Assembly (NCBI GenBank): GCA_023052935.1 | Contig: CM041294.1 | Span: 98,339,616-98,403,615, forward strand | Length of the DNA: 64,000 bases | DNA from: Piezodorus guildinii | Lineage: Eukaryota > Arthropoda > Insecta > Hemiptera > Pentatomidae | Direction of reading: 5' to 3' | Part shown: in pieces, positions 33,236-44,636 of the stretch | How positions within the stretch are numbered: position 1 is the stretch's first letter | Layout: each line of letters opens with the position of its first letter | Translations under genes and position numbers: made by a program | Notes under the pieces: model-generated | What the model was told of the DNA's origin: nothing | Databases searched by the model: none | The model's input: only the letters and a program-made list of their open reading frames with translations

Positions 33236-34656
33236 TTATAATTTTGTGATAATTTTACTTACCTTCGGTGTGTAAAGACACTTGATGCAAGAAATGTGCG
33301 CTCAAGAAAACACCATGTCAAAACTGTTATCTCGCATATACTGCGTTCGAAGCCTTGAACTATAGTGATCTAACGTTAAACACATTCAAACTTGCAACAG
33401 TGCCACCCCCACCCTTCAAAGTGTAAGCAGCTAGGACAGTCACGCCTCACGCGAAAAAACGTAGATATTCGCCCCAGCGTGAACGGGTTAAATGATAAAG
33501 TAACTTCATTCATAATTTTTTTCTAGAACCAATATTGAAATGCATAATATAGCGGTGGATAGTATTCTACTTGTTCTAAAATATCTAAAGAATACGCAAG
33601 ATCCTAAATAACGAATGTGACAAAGATTTCTTAACAAGAGATCAAATATTTCAAAAGTTCCAACATATTACTGTAATTTTAACTTTTACCAAAAGTCATC
33701 TGAACTCTCAAATCTTACTGGAACTCATGAAGATAACTGAATTACTTATATTAAGATCACCTATTAGAATATTCTTAAGCAGATATTAGAAAATACTTTG
33801 ATTTAAAAAATAATAATACTAAACGAATAAAGACTATTCCAATCTATAATCTTTGTAGACTGAATGTTAGTATAGTTTATATTTTGACACTTGTAATCAA
33901 CGGCACATTTCTAAAAAAAATGCTTGTAACATAATCAAGCCGTTCACTGGAGCCTCTGAGGAAAATAAAAAAATAAGTCGATAGAAATAATGAGGGAGAA
34001 AAGAAAGACTTATCTTCTTTGATGGAAAGACATTTTAAGTGGGAAAATCAAAGTGGAATATTAAATATGAATAAGAAAACAAAAGTATTTTATATTCATT
34101 CCCATTTCCTCATGCCCTCCTTCTCCTCTTGAGATTTTATTTAAAGGCTTCGCTTTCTGTTGGGAATCAATGCTCTCGAGGTTTTCTTTGCCATTCTAAG
34201 AGATGCCCTCGAAAATAAAGTATTATTTCAAAGAACATCATATTGCTCTTCATACCGATGAGTTTTTGGTTTATTGTTATGGACTTTATCGTCATACCTA
34301 AAATTGATTGAAAATGTAGCGGTTTAAATCCGGTTGGGACTGGTTAAAATTTGTTTTATTGCGGTTCTATATCATGAATGTCTTTCATTCTGGTCAGTAT
34401 AGGTTGGCTGCCCTGCCCACTCTTTCTTCTATGATTGGATTAAGAAAGGACGTTGAGCATCTTATTTTTCAAACGAGATAACAAAAATAATTTTAAAAGG
34501 ATGGAGCTATTGTTGACAGACTATATGCTATTTTACATTAATTAAGTAATTTTAAATTAAAATCTGGTGCGCGCCACACATGACTTTCACTTACCTCCGT
34601 TATTTATATCAATTTAAGAATGTTTAAACAAATTTAGAAACGAAAATAAAATTTTA
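33236..34656. other. AT-rich interval with a low-copy patch
   Basis: 33290-33490 is less AT-rich and unique. A SINE-like scrap (GCGGTTTAAATCCGGTTGGG) is at 34317. No coding region is seen. Confidence 0.4.
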
Positions 34657-34971
34657 AAGAATTATTTACGAGATCACCTGTAGCTGGGTGGTTAGCATAA
34701 CAGCCTGCTATGCCAAAGGTCACGGGTTCAAACCTGCAGGTGGTCCTAGGATTTTTAAATTGGAGTAAAAAATCCTTAGTTATGCCGTCCCTCGGAGGGG
34801 ACGTTAAAAGATGGTCCCAAGCCTGTGCGATGTCAGGTACTCGTTAAAGATCCCTATTCTAATAAAATCTGAATAGGCAAAATTTAGAACTCCCACTGTA
34901 GCATCGTTCGATTAGGCATATTAGCATAAAGAGACGTTAAAAAAATAAACAAATAAACAAGAATTATTTAC
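34657..34971 (+). repeat. tRNA-derived SINE, family C, with perfect 13-bp target-site duplication
   Basis: AAGAATTATTTAC occurs at 34657-34669 and 34959-34971, bracketing a 289-bp body (34670-34958). The body starts GAGATCACCTGTAGCTGGGT (A box), GGTCACGGGTTCAAACCTGC (B box), continues with CTTAGTTATGCCGTCCCTCG, and ends in (AAACAAAT)-like units. The exact duplication marks a recent insertion and fixes the ends of the family. Confidence 0.9.
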
Positions 34972-35514
34972 ATTAGGTTTTAATAGAAACGTGTGTTTTA
35001 TCAAATAATCTATTATATTATCATCTACGACAATCAGTTTATTTTATAGGCTCATCATCACTCTCTGTTAACTTTTACAATATTATGTATAAGATTATAT
35101 TTTTCTAAAATCTTTAGCATTCCAACGTTATATTATTCATGTATATTACTGTTCTTAAGGTAAAAAACGAAAAATTGCATTAAAAAAATATTTTTGCAAC
35201 TACCTCCTTTAGTTTGATATCGAATTCGTTAAACTTATATATTTACCTTTTTTTTAGCAATGTTTATCGGATGTTATGATCAATTTCATAAAAAATACAA
35301 AATCACTTTAACAACAAAACAACAAGGAAACGAAGAAGGTACTTTAAAGAAAGAAATTTTGAAATATCCTCATTTAAGCCCTGTCAGACGATTTGAATCA
35401 GAATTAAACTTACATGATACTAAAGCCCGTCCAATTTTACATCGATATAGTTTAATTGAAATAGTCAGGTGCAAACTCCATGATATATAGTGGTTCTTCT
35501 GGTTAATTGATTTT
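34972..35514. other. AT-rich interval, no gene seen
   Basis: An ORF at 35260-35490 (RxFESELNLHD...) resembles nothing I can name. Confidence 0.4.
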
Positions 35515-35760
35515 GATGAAAAAGTTGCTGTAACATCTCGGGTGTATTGTATTTTTAAATATGAAATTTCGGTTTTGTACGTCTTTTCGTTTTCGCGTTG
35601 GACTTTACCACACACACAGACATTTTCGCGGTACTTCGTAATTTGCACTCAAGGGACATTAAAACGTGTATTTATCGAAAACTGGAATTCAAAAATTTTC
35701 ATAATCGCAATACTTTCCCTTAGTATATATTCCATATATAGGAAAGTGATAATAAAAAAG
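35515..35760 (+). repeat. Dispersed repeat R
   Basis: Shares, in order, AAAAGTTGCTGTAACATCTC, ATGAAATTTCGGTTTTGTAC, GTCTTTTCGTTTTCGCG, a CACACA-rich stretch, and AATCGCAATACTTTCCCTTA + TATATATT with the inverse copy at 56545-56905. Both copies have an open frame over the same part ((N)SKIF(I/M)IAILSL), but differences include changes that alter residues, so coding constraint is not shown. Confidence 0.7.
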
Positions 35761-37744
35761 GGGATTATTCCGTAACTTCAAGTTGTAAAAAAATATAATT
35801 TATAAATATTTATTCAATACTCTGAATAGAAATAGTAAAAAGTTTTATTCCAAATTACTTTTAGAATAACACTGAAACCTCATTACAAGTTTCCAACATA
35901 AAAATAATCTATTAAGTATATTTCTAACATCAAAAAGTAATAAAAATACAATAAACTTTATTAAAAAAATACTTTGTTGAAAGTGAAATTTTTCATAAAC
36001 CGTCTTAGTGTGAATATATTTCACAAGGGATATAAAAAGTTGGGCAACTGGCTGCGAAGAGTAAGGAGATAAACAATGCATTACTGCTCTTGATTATACA
36101 AAAACCAAGAACTTTATTACAGGTAACTTTCAACTCAGTGATAAAGAAAATTTGCATAAAAAATGTACAGAAAGTTTCCATTAAGAAACACGTTTATTAT
36201 TTTTTTTTTCATGAAAAGTAATAAAGCGAGATTTATTTTAATGCTACAAAAATTTCAATTTACAAAGGGTGGGTAACTCGTTAAGTTCGACGCTTCTTTA
36301 GTTCGAATTGATGTTTCAACGATTCTGTCATTTATCTATACCACTTTCCATAACCTTTATACACAAAAAAATAGTGTTACGGAAGTCGATTTTCCAAATT
36401 TATAATTATTCAAACTGGAAAAAGATTTATAGTTTTGAAGACTTTTTTTTTAGTAGAAACCCGAAAAGAATCCAGCTCTACGAGACAGTCAAGGAATAAC
36501 ATAAATAAGCACTGACGATTTTTTAATTATTTTGGAGTGAAAACATAATGTAAGGCTAGAGAGTAACAATCTATCTATATTATGAGATGCTAAGGGTCCA
36601 AAAACAAATGTCTTGATCACACAGAGAATAGTTGATGCAAATTAAAATCCAAATGGAGTTTATACTACACTATAGTTTACTGTTTCAGTTTCTGTTTAGA
36701 AGTCTGCAATTAATATTCTAAGAGATTATTTTTTTTTTATGTTCTGTAAACATTGCCGAAAAAATCCTATATGAAGCGACGATGCTATCGAGTATTTCGA
36801 ACTACAACAAAATAGCTCCAACAGTTTCAAAGTAGGATGCTAAGGCATATTTTAAAGCATACCTTTCTGCGAAAAAACAACTGACTTACTGCATACCGCT
36901 CTGGAACTCCCGACAGTGGCTAGACTTTGTCTAACAGAGACATTCTTAATAAAGAAGACATAAATTCTCTGATAGTCTCCAATATTGTACAAAGCTATTA
37001 TCTGATACACAAACTCCCACAAAAAGTCTACAAATTTGTACATACCCTCGGCCATGACTGAGAAAACCTATCTTGTAGGACAGACTCAAACGACTAGTGA
37101 GCCACATCACTAGAAACTGAAAAACCTACTTGACAAAAATTTAGTTCCAGTCCCGTTCATCAAAACCCTCTTAAAATGTATGTAATACAGCGGAAAAAAA
37201 TATCCGGAGTATAATGGAGAAGATCAATTCCGAATGTATCTTATAGGAAGAAGAGAAGAAGACAAAAATACAGTATGTTACGTGTTAAGAAGTAAGGAGG
37301 TTACAATACGCCAGTGAAAAGTGCGCTATCAGAGGCCTAAGACATTAATTGATTTTCTTTTTTAGCTCATAATGGCTCCCTTTTTCGTTTTGTTCATTTT
37401 TGTGTATTTAGTAAAATTTTGTAAACAGAAAAAAGAAGCTCTAAAAAAAAAGACAAATATAGAAAAAAATATTGTTTTATAATTAATAAGCACCAAGACC
37501 AAATTGACTCCGATAGTTGTTGATTTCGCACTTTAAATAAGTTGACTAATAATGATTAAAGATCGAAATAAATATCTATAAAAATGTAATGAGTTTCCAT
37601 TCAGACAGACCGCTTTGTTTATCGTTTAGGGTGCAAATCTCAAATACTGAACAAGTTATCCACATAAGATATTCCATTATTATTCTTTTTATTCGCAACT
37701 GCGTATTCAGCGAATGTGAGGTATTATTTTTTTTTTGACCAGCG
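35761..37744. other. AT-rich interval, no gene seen
   Basis: Several short ORFs on both strands (35845-36499, 36852-37055) look random. No repeat of the window is found here. Confidence 0.4.
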
Positions 37745-38340
37745 TCCTAAATTTTTACCAATTTCATATATTTATACAAAGCATCTACGCATCTAAGCAT
37801 CCATTCAGGGTCATTATCTCTATACATAATTTGTTTTTTTTACTTTTTTAGTACAGAAGTTTTCAACAAAATATCATTTATAAGACAATTGTGGTAAATG
37901 TTTAGTTGAATGATATATTCTAAATCAGATTAAAGACTTTACTTTTTTTTTTAAACTTTTTTTTGAACGCACGTTTCACTGTCACCGAGAGCTATTTTCA
38001 GTCTGATATCAATCCCGCATTCTTTTCTTGCACCACTGAAGGCCTCGAAATGCAGTATGATGTGATCCACCGTCCGAGGTGCTCCAGTCAGTAGCCCATG
38101 TTGTATAAATTATTTTCTTGACGTATTTTCGACAGTCCGATGCAGTAGTCTTATTGACACGTGTCACTGTCCTTCCAGAACCCATCCTTGCATTATTAGC
38201 CGCTCGGTCAGCGTCCGCGTTTCTTCTTATGACCAAGTGAGATGGGACCCGTAAAAAAAATGTATTGTTTCTCCTACACTATTGCATTCTTCCTCGATTT
38301 GACCAATTGTAATTAGTTTAGTAGATTTCTCCGCCATCGT
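37745..38340 (-). pseudogene. Non-LTR retrotransposon 3' fragment (family RH), RNase H end region
   Basis: Minus-strand frames give ADADRAANNAR (a GNxxADxxA-like RNase H signature), KYVKKIIYTTWATDWS, then in another frame APRTVDHIILHFEAFSGARK, then GIDIRLKIALGDSETCVQK. The TVDHILxxC-type segment after RNase H and the GDSET end are typical of the last part of ORF2 in RNase H-bearing non-LTR elements. The 3' UTR at 37745-37830 has AATGACCCTGAATGGATGC, related to 52598-52618 and 25962-25980. Several frame changes are present. Confidence 0.75.
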
Positions 38341-38392
38341 CTTTTAATTAAGTCTTATTTGGGTTTGGCCTGGTAACAGAGAGGAAGAAAGA

Positions 38393-38960
38393 ATGTTGAC
38401 ACATGGTGATGTGTTTATAAATGAAACGTGTTATATTTGTCGTGAATGTAAAAATTTACTGTTGTGATGTTTGTGTCATTGTGTATCGTGTGATTCGAAA
38501 CACACCATGGCGCGTGAAGAATTTTTCGTAATTTTTGTATTGAGTTTGTATTTTAGTGGTGTGCACGTGTTTTGCAGAACCCCAAAGTTATGTTCCGTAT
38601 GTCCAGATTGGTCTCAGTTGAGTAGTGTATATAAGTAATTTGTTTCGTCAATTTAGTGATCTGTAATGCAACAGATGTAAAATTTGTTTGTAACGTCTTG
38701 TTAGTTCTTGTCGCTTTATTGTATATAGTAATCAATAATACATAGTAATATTAAGAACTTCCTTTGTCTCAATAAATATTCATACCTAAGACTACCCCCG
38801 ATAACCCTAAACCAGTTACCTACAAAGGACATTGACAGTACCGACAATGGACACACACCAGTACTTAAGGCACAGTACCCATCACCTGCAAGCACATGCT
38901 TTGACCGCCCATGCCGCCACCTTGTCCCACCTACAAAACCTTGGTATATCTACTCTCGGA
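38393..38960 (+). other. Possible solo LTR with leader, weakly supported
   Basis: TGTTGACACATGG at 38393, a TATA-like GTATATAAG at 38625, an AATAAATATT signal at 38772, then CTACCCCCGATAACCCTAAA are arranged like U3-R-U5 and leader. A short frame starting ATGGACACACACCAGTAC follows. Part of the text (CATGGCGCGTG ... TTTTGCAGAAC) recurs at 50524-50590. No second LTR, pol or primer-binding site is proven. Confidence 0.25.
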
Positions 38961-39117
38961 TCCTCAAGACTTATATAGATCCTCAAGACTCTGGTTGTAA
39001 CATTGATTTTATCATACTCTAAGAAGGAGACCTAGGAATGTACACTTGTAGTCACCCAAACTCCTCAGCACAATATATTATATTCAGAAGATGTATAATA
39101 AAACAAAAATCTAAATA
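38961..39117. other. Short interval, no gene seen
   Basis: Nothing recognised. Confidence 0.4.
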
Positions 39118-39330
39118 TCTTCACTGTGTGTGATTCATTATCTCATGTTAGTCTTTTATCCAAATATAATCCGAGGTATCGTACGTAGGTTTTTGTAGGT
39201 ACGTAGGTTGTTTTCGATTTAGATATTCCTTAGGTTCAAAATGCATAGGTATATCTTAAATCATTAGAAATAAAATCACTTACATAATGCGATTAACGTT
39301 GCATTTATCAAAATTCATTACAGGGAAGTA
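39118..39330 (-). pseudogene. Degraded non-LTR reverse transcriptase scrap
   Basis: Minus strand: NFDKCNVNRI then, about 50 codons on, TYVRYLGLYLDKRLT. These match in order the INESKC...VRYLGFLLDKRLTW segment of the full-length Jockey-like ORF2. Everything else is eroded. Confidence 0.55.
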
Positions 39331-40722
39331 CTTAAACAGGAGCCGATTAGTAGACATTGCCCCGGGAGATTGCTCGGAATACAGAACCGCAAAATGCAGT
39401 TTACACTTGGTCCTAATCACTAGTTCGTTAGCTCCTAATGAGTATCGACCCGACCTATTTTTAACTTTCCAATTAACTTGAGGCTCCTAGTTGCACCCCT
39501 CCCCCAATCCCACTCTCCCCAGCCAATTCTTCCCTCTTTGCTTCGTGACTCCTAAAGAGGGGGGAGGGCATCCTCTATTTCTTCCCAATTTATAGGGAGT
39601 ACACGATCTGGATGAAACTCGCAACAACTTTTCCTGAATTCAAGACACTTCTAAATAAGCTTCGTGAAAGAGGGTGGGGTCGAGGGAAGGAAAGTGGTGG
39701 CTTTTTAAGGTGAATTAATATGAAAGTCGTGATGCGAAATATTAATATTTGTAAAGAACTGGGAAACTCTTTTTGACTAAAGAAATTCATCCAAATTCGT
39801 ACATTTCTTAATGTAGATAGTGTTTTTTATTTTTTCTACGATTAACTTACGGGAAACACAAATTTGAAATGGATGGGATACGTAAAAATAATTAATTTTT
39901 ATAGCCCTAATTATTTAATAACTGTGTCAAGCCTGAACATTATTTTTCTTTATATTTTGTTTGGGATTTAAAAATTAATAGTTTGAAATCAGGAAAATAT
40001 TTGTTTTGTTGGTTCACGTATGTAGTACTGTTCAATAGTGTTAAGATTAATCAGATAAGAGTGTCCTCACTGACCTCAAGCCAGTACCGTTCGAACCAGC
40101 TAGCTGAAAGTACTTACTTATCGACTGGCGCCTTCAACTAATTTTTCGATCAGGACATCGTTTCGTTGCCTTCCCGAAGATCAGCTTCCTTCCATAGAGA
40201 GCCCCCTAGCTGTCGTGCGAAAGCTGAGTTACAATCTGGACCACAGTTGAAGAATTCAGGGACAGATAATTATCATTGATCATTTTTTTTCTCATTGTAT
40301 TCCTTCTTTTTTTTTTTGTTGTATACTTCTTAATTTGGTATCGGCATCGAACCTTCGGGTTTGGTAAGCCTATGATTATTATACTTCTTAATAGTACCAA
40401 CCTCTAACCTAATTCTTTACAGTTTATTTTAATCGAAGAATTTTAATTTTTTTTAATAAATCAAATGATGTTTATTTTAGTTGTAAAGATTGAAATTCTA
40501 TTTATTTTGTTTCCTTTCAATTTTATTTAATATATATTATCTATTTCATTTCATTTCGATTTTAAGTTCTCAATGACCAGCTGGTTATTACACGGGATCA
40601 GGTTTACGTTAGCCCATCTTTTTTTTGTTTTAACTTCACTCATCCCAACAAACAGAAATACTCTAATTAATGGATTGTTAGTTGTTTAATACAATTATAT
40701 GACTATACTATTTATAAATATA
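39331..40722. other. Interval with low-copy patches
   Basis: 39320-39560 and 40060-40240 are less AT-rich and unique in the window. No long ORF or RNA gene is supported. Confidence 0.35.
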
Positions 40723-42223
40723 CACTGCCGGACAAAATTAAAGGATTACTTCAATATTTTGAAATTACTGAACAGTATAGGGTATTTTTGAAAATATTCT
40801 TTTTTCTTTGGAAGTCACACTTTATTATAAGGGTAATAAAAAATAAAAAATTCTTTTCTAGTAATTTTTAATGGGAAAACAAATCAAAAAATAAAAATGT
40901 CCTACAGTCTCAAAATGAAAAAGTGAATCTTTGAAATGAAATGAAATAACAAAACTGAATAAAAAGGAAGAATTCGAGGAAAACGATCAATAATTGGTAT
41001 TCCCACCTCTAGCTCTGATAATTGCTTCCATTCTCCTGCCCATTCCAGCGACCAGGGCTCTTACATGTTGTTCCACTCTTCCAGCATCATTTCCCTTAAA
41101 TCTGCCAACTTTTGTGGGTCTCGGGCACGGACACGTCTTCCAAGCATGTCCCATACATGCTCTATTGGGTTCATATCTGGACTTCTGGGTGGCCAAACCA
41201 TAACGTCAATTTCTTCTTGTCTGAGGAAATTTTGCACTGATCGAGCAACATGAGGTCAGGCATTATCGTGCATACAAATAAAGTTACCTGCGATATTTCT
41301 GGCGAAAGGTATTACATGTGGCTCAAGTACCTCCCTAATGTACCTGTTAGCAGTTATAGAGCCACGGTTCACAAGAACCAACTCTGTACAGGAGTTTAAA
41401 TTTATGACCTCCCCTCCCCCCCACACCATCACTGACCCACCACCAAACGCAACCCTTGGAGAAAAAGTGCAGGGATCATACCTTTCTCCCCGCCTTGTCT
41501 ATACCTTTTCCCGTCCATCTGGAGATCGGAGACAAAATCTTGACTCATCGCTGAATAATCGAGGCTCCAATCTTCCATGGTCCAGTTTAGGTGCTCCCGA
41601 ACAAACCTCAACTCCCTGGAGAGAAGAGGTCCAGTAGCTGAAGGATGGGAGGTCAATCCACAGTCTTTGAGTCGTCTTCTCACGGTTCGCTCTGAAATTT
41701 GCACATTCCTGAACCTTGGAGGAGACCACGCAGACTGTTACCAGTTGATCGGCGATCCCGAAGAGCATGCAGTTGCAAAAATCTCTCGTCACGGTGGGAA
41801 GTTGACCTCGGACGGCCTTGTCCGACTCTTCTTGTATGCCCTCCAGTTTGACGGTGCCTATTAAGCACCCTGGACACTACGGATTGTGACCGCTGGAGCC
41901 GTTGCACAATATGCCTTTGAGAAAACCCTTCTTCACTCAAAGCAACAGCACGAATTGATTCCTCTTCGGTCATTGCTCTTCTGTTGGCCATCACAACGTT
42001 CTTACTAAACTCACAAGTAAAAACTAAAGTCTCTTAAATGTTAGCTTACAACTAACCATTTACTGATAGGAAGAAAGAAAAGAAGGGGAATATAAAGAGG
42101 TAGAGGATTAACTTGATAAGATACAACACAAAGTCCAGTCTGGGACAAAGGAATTCCTATTTTTATCTCTTATGTAATAATAATATAAATATTTGTTAGT
42201 GATCCTTTAATTTTGTCCGGCAC
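40723..42223 (-). mobile_element. Tc1-like DNA transposon with both terminal inverted repeats
   Basis: The left end (C)ACTGCCGGACAAAATTAAAG-GATTACT and the inverse of the right end AGTGCCGGACAAAATTAAAG-GATCACT match over about 26 bp with one or two differences. TA dinucleotides flank both ends (40721-40722, 42224-42225). The 1.5-kb length and the DDE transposase inside fit the Tc1 group. The coding region is broken, so the copy is not autonomous. Confidence 0.9.
40987..41991 (-). pseudogene. Tc1-like transposase pseudogene
   Basis: The start ATG is at 41991 (MANRRAMTEEESIRAVALSE). The N-terminus has the paired-type DNA-binding helices (FSQRHIVQRLQRSQSVVSRV; ISERTVRRRLKDCG). The catalytic Asp is in LFSDESRFCL, the second in CMHDNA-stop-PHVARSVQNF and the Glu in SPDMNPIEHVWD, so the DDE set is still readable. 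The TGA at 41256-41258 sits where the family has Arg (HDNARPH) and looks like a CGA to TGA change. At least three frameshifts occur, near 41700, 41570 and 41490, and another precedes the C-terminus (GRRMEAIIRARGGNTNY, stop at 40987). Confidence 0.9.
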
Positions 42224-43399
42224 TAAGTCAAAAAGTCACTAAGTAATAATAAGTAATAGATAAGTATTTTTTTTTTAGTTTTGCAAGGTAACAACTATAA
42301 TCTCTATATCTTCATTTATAAAATTGAAGGAGAGATTTATAAAATTGTCGGGTCAGCTAGTTGAAATATAATTAAAACGAATAATCAAAAGCTTTTTTTT
42401 TTTTTTTTTTTTCAACTTTCAAAATTTTAGAATTTAGAAAAAAGAGGAAGAAAATATAATTATCAGTATGGAATTGGAATACTATATTAAAATACATACT
42501 AGATTAGTTTTTGATGTAATTCTCTTATATGTCATTTATTCCTTCTAGTTTGTATGTCTCTAATATTAAACAAAAATACAAAAAAAAAAAAAAAAACACT
42601 CCAAGATATGAGATTGTATACAGATTGATTTGAAAAAAAAAAAAAAAAGGTCACACCTCCTGACGTCACCATATCTTGGTGGATTTCCAAATGGTATATG
42701 AATCGTAAGGAAGCATATACAGCCATGTTGAAAACATTCCTTCTGAAATTTCCAGTGGAATGACTCGAAATTTTTTAATCCTTGAAATAGCATGATCATT
42801 TAATTTTTAAAAAAAATATATGAATAAATTAAAGTTGTTAAAAAAATAAAAAAAGGTCCAAGTCAATGACCAGAAATCATTTTTCGGAAAACAATTGTTG
42901 GTTTCTTTCACTTATGGGTACAAAGGCGTTGGGCCTGAGAAGAGAGGGCCTGCCGAGGAAAAGATAATTCTATGAGAAAGGGAGTTTCCTTTTTATCTCG
43001 CTCCGCCCCGCCCGTAATTACCTTCTTCTCTTTCTTATCTCTATAAACAGAGACGAATGCTTCTACAGCCATCCTTAAATCGTCTCTTTATTTCTATCTC
43101 TTTCAGCTTATCTTCAGCTCCTTTTGTGTATTCCCTCTACCTATTGTCTCCTTTCATCCTCACCAAAGCTGATAAAGTATCAAAATTATAACGGATTCAA
43201 ACAATGGCTAAACCCTTTTATTACCCTAAAGTGGAGGAAAGCGCTGTTTATAAACGGAATTTTATCCTAAATTCCTCTTGACCATCGAGCGGTATAGTCA
43301 TTTTGTAATTCGTGGAAGTAATTCAAGAGGAATATTATATTCGAAGAGATTTCTTTACGGAATGGTTCATTATTTATGAAAATTGCAGAATATATTTAT
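42224..43399. other. AT-rich interval with homopolymer runs and a low-copy patch
   Basis: T/A runs at 42391, 42580 and 42634. 42900-43340 is less AT-rich with pyrimidine-rich stretches. No gene is supported. Confidence 0.4.
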
Positions 43400-43482
43400 G
43401 CCCAATATGGACTGGGATTTGAACTCACAACATTTAGCATGAGAGTCTAGCGCGTTAGCCACTCAGCCTCGGGCTCCCGCCA
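43400..43482 (-). repeat. SINE family A head fragment
   Basis: Minus strand: GGGAGCCCGAGGCTGAGTGG, CTAACGCGCTAGACTCTCAT, GTTGTGAGTTCAAATCCCAG. Only the tRNA-like head remains. Confidence 0.75.
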
Positions 43483-43734
43483 TTTTATGTGATATTAACA
43501 TACATGTTATCATTTTCCAAATATATGTAGTTTAATTAATTTATAAATATATTTTTCATCTTACTTATCATGCATAAACATTGCTCTGTAAAAGTTTTCA
43601 ACTACTTCACTATGTCAAAAACATAATTTAGGCATTTTTTAAACAGTTACATTTTGATTTATCATTAAATTTAATCATCATATTGAATCTTAAAATTTGT
43701 TTATCTACTAACTTGTTTGTTTTTTTAATTTTTA
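43483..43734. other. AT-rich interval, no gene seen
   Basis: Nothing recognised. Confidence 0.45.
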
Positions 43735-43955
43735 TTTATTGTAATTTACAACTGTATTACATAACACAATAAGTAAATATACAGAGTGAAGAAAAGTCAT
43801 GAAAATGTCTTGAGAAAGAACCACCCTGTCGTAGCACTTCACTAACTATTCTAAGGCAGTAGGTCCCGAGGCCACCTTCTTTTTAATCGCCTTGGAGGGT
43901 TATCAGGGATGTCTAAGGAAGATAAATTACGGACAAGTGGGTTTGTGTGGGCAAA
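43735..43955 (-). pseudogene. 3' fragment of a Jockey-like element
   Basis: Minus strand: HTNPLVRNLSSLDIPDNPPR then RLKRRWPRDLL and stop, the ORF2 C-terminus of the family. The 3' UTR continues to the T-rich end at 43735 (minus strand ...ACAGTTGTAAATTACAATAA). Confidence 0.85.
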
Positions 43956-44117
43956 GAGCTTATAGAGGCTGGGTCTGCCCCAGGAGGGTCTCCGTACTCT
44001 AGGGTCGCCCCCCGGCTGAAATAACAGAATAAATAATATTCTGTCATAACCGAGATTCGAACCCAGGACCCGGAGCACAGTAGACTAGGGCTCTATCCAC
44101 TAGACCACGCCGCTCCC
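43956..44117 (-). repeat. SINE family B, head and start of body
   Basis: Minus strand GGGAGCGGCGTGGTCTAGTG, then CCGGGTCCTGGGTTCGAATC (B box), GTTATGACAGAATATTATTT, GGAGACCCTCCTGGGGCAGA, joined without a gap to the Jockey-like fragment at 43955. Confidence 0.85.
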
Positions 44118-44124
44118 TTCATGT

Positions 44125-44420
44125 AGTAAATAGGCTTAAACTTGAACAAGACATGTAAAAAAGCTACCCAGCGGCAGCACTCTAAAAATATTCTAAACTA
44201 GAAGATCTCGAGGCCATCTTCTTTTCAGACGCATCGGCGGATTATCAGGAATTGAAGAGGAAGAAAGGATTGAAACTAGAGGATTAGGGCGGAATGGAGT
44301 TTGTCATAAAAGGAATGATATCTGGTTCGGGCCAACTTTATGACTTTAGTATCAGTTTATTAGTTACAAATTAAGGAGTATTGAGGATTTTACGAAGGAT
44401 TTTGGATTGTAGGGATTGTA
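44125..44420 (-). pseudogene. 3' fragment of a second Jockey-like copy
   Basis: Minus strand: SILSSS-IPDNPPMRLKRRWPRDLL-like C-terminus near 44205-44270, and a 3' UTR with GAGTGCTGCCGCTGGGTAGC, as in the copies at 47.2 and 58.8 kb. Confidence 0.8.
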
Positions 44421-44636
44421 ATTAAACTTAAAAAAAAAAAAATACTCATTGAATAAATTGAAGAATGGTGTCATGTGAGATAGACAAATAACCTCGATGG
44501 GACTTTGTTATATGTATTAATAATATCATATGTTCGGATTGATTGTGTTTTGACTGTTGGAATGTGATTACCAAAAAAATAAAGGTTTGTTATATTATGA
44601 TTTTTTCATAAATAATATATCCTTTATATCATATAA
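44421..44636. other. AT-rich spacer
   Basis: Separates two Jockey-like fragments of opposite orientation; nothing recognised. Confidence 0.4.

Noticed and set aside
40994..41864. Plus-strand frames of 60-99 codons opposite the Tc1-like transposase
   Set aside because: Antisense shadows; the minus-strand reading has clear transposase motifs.
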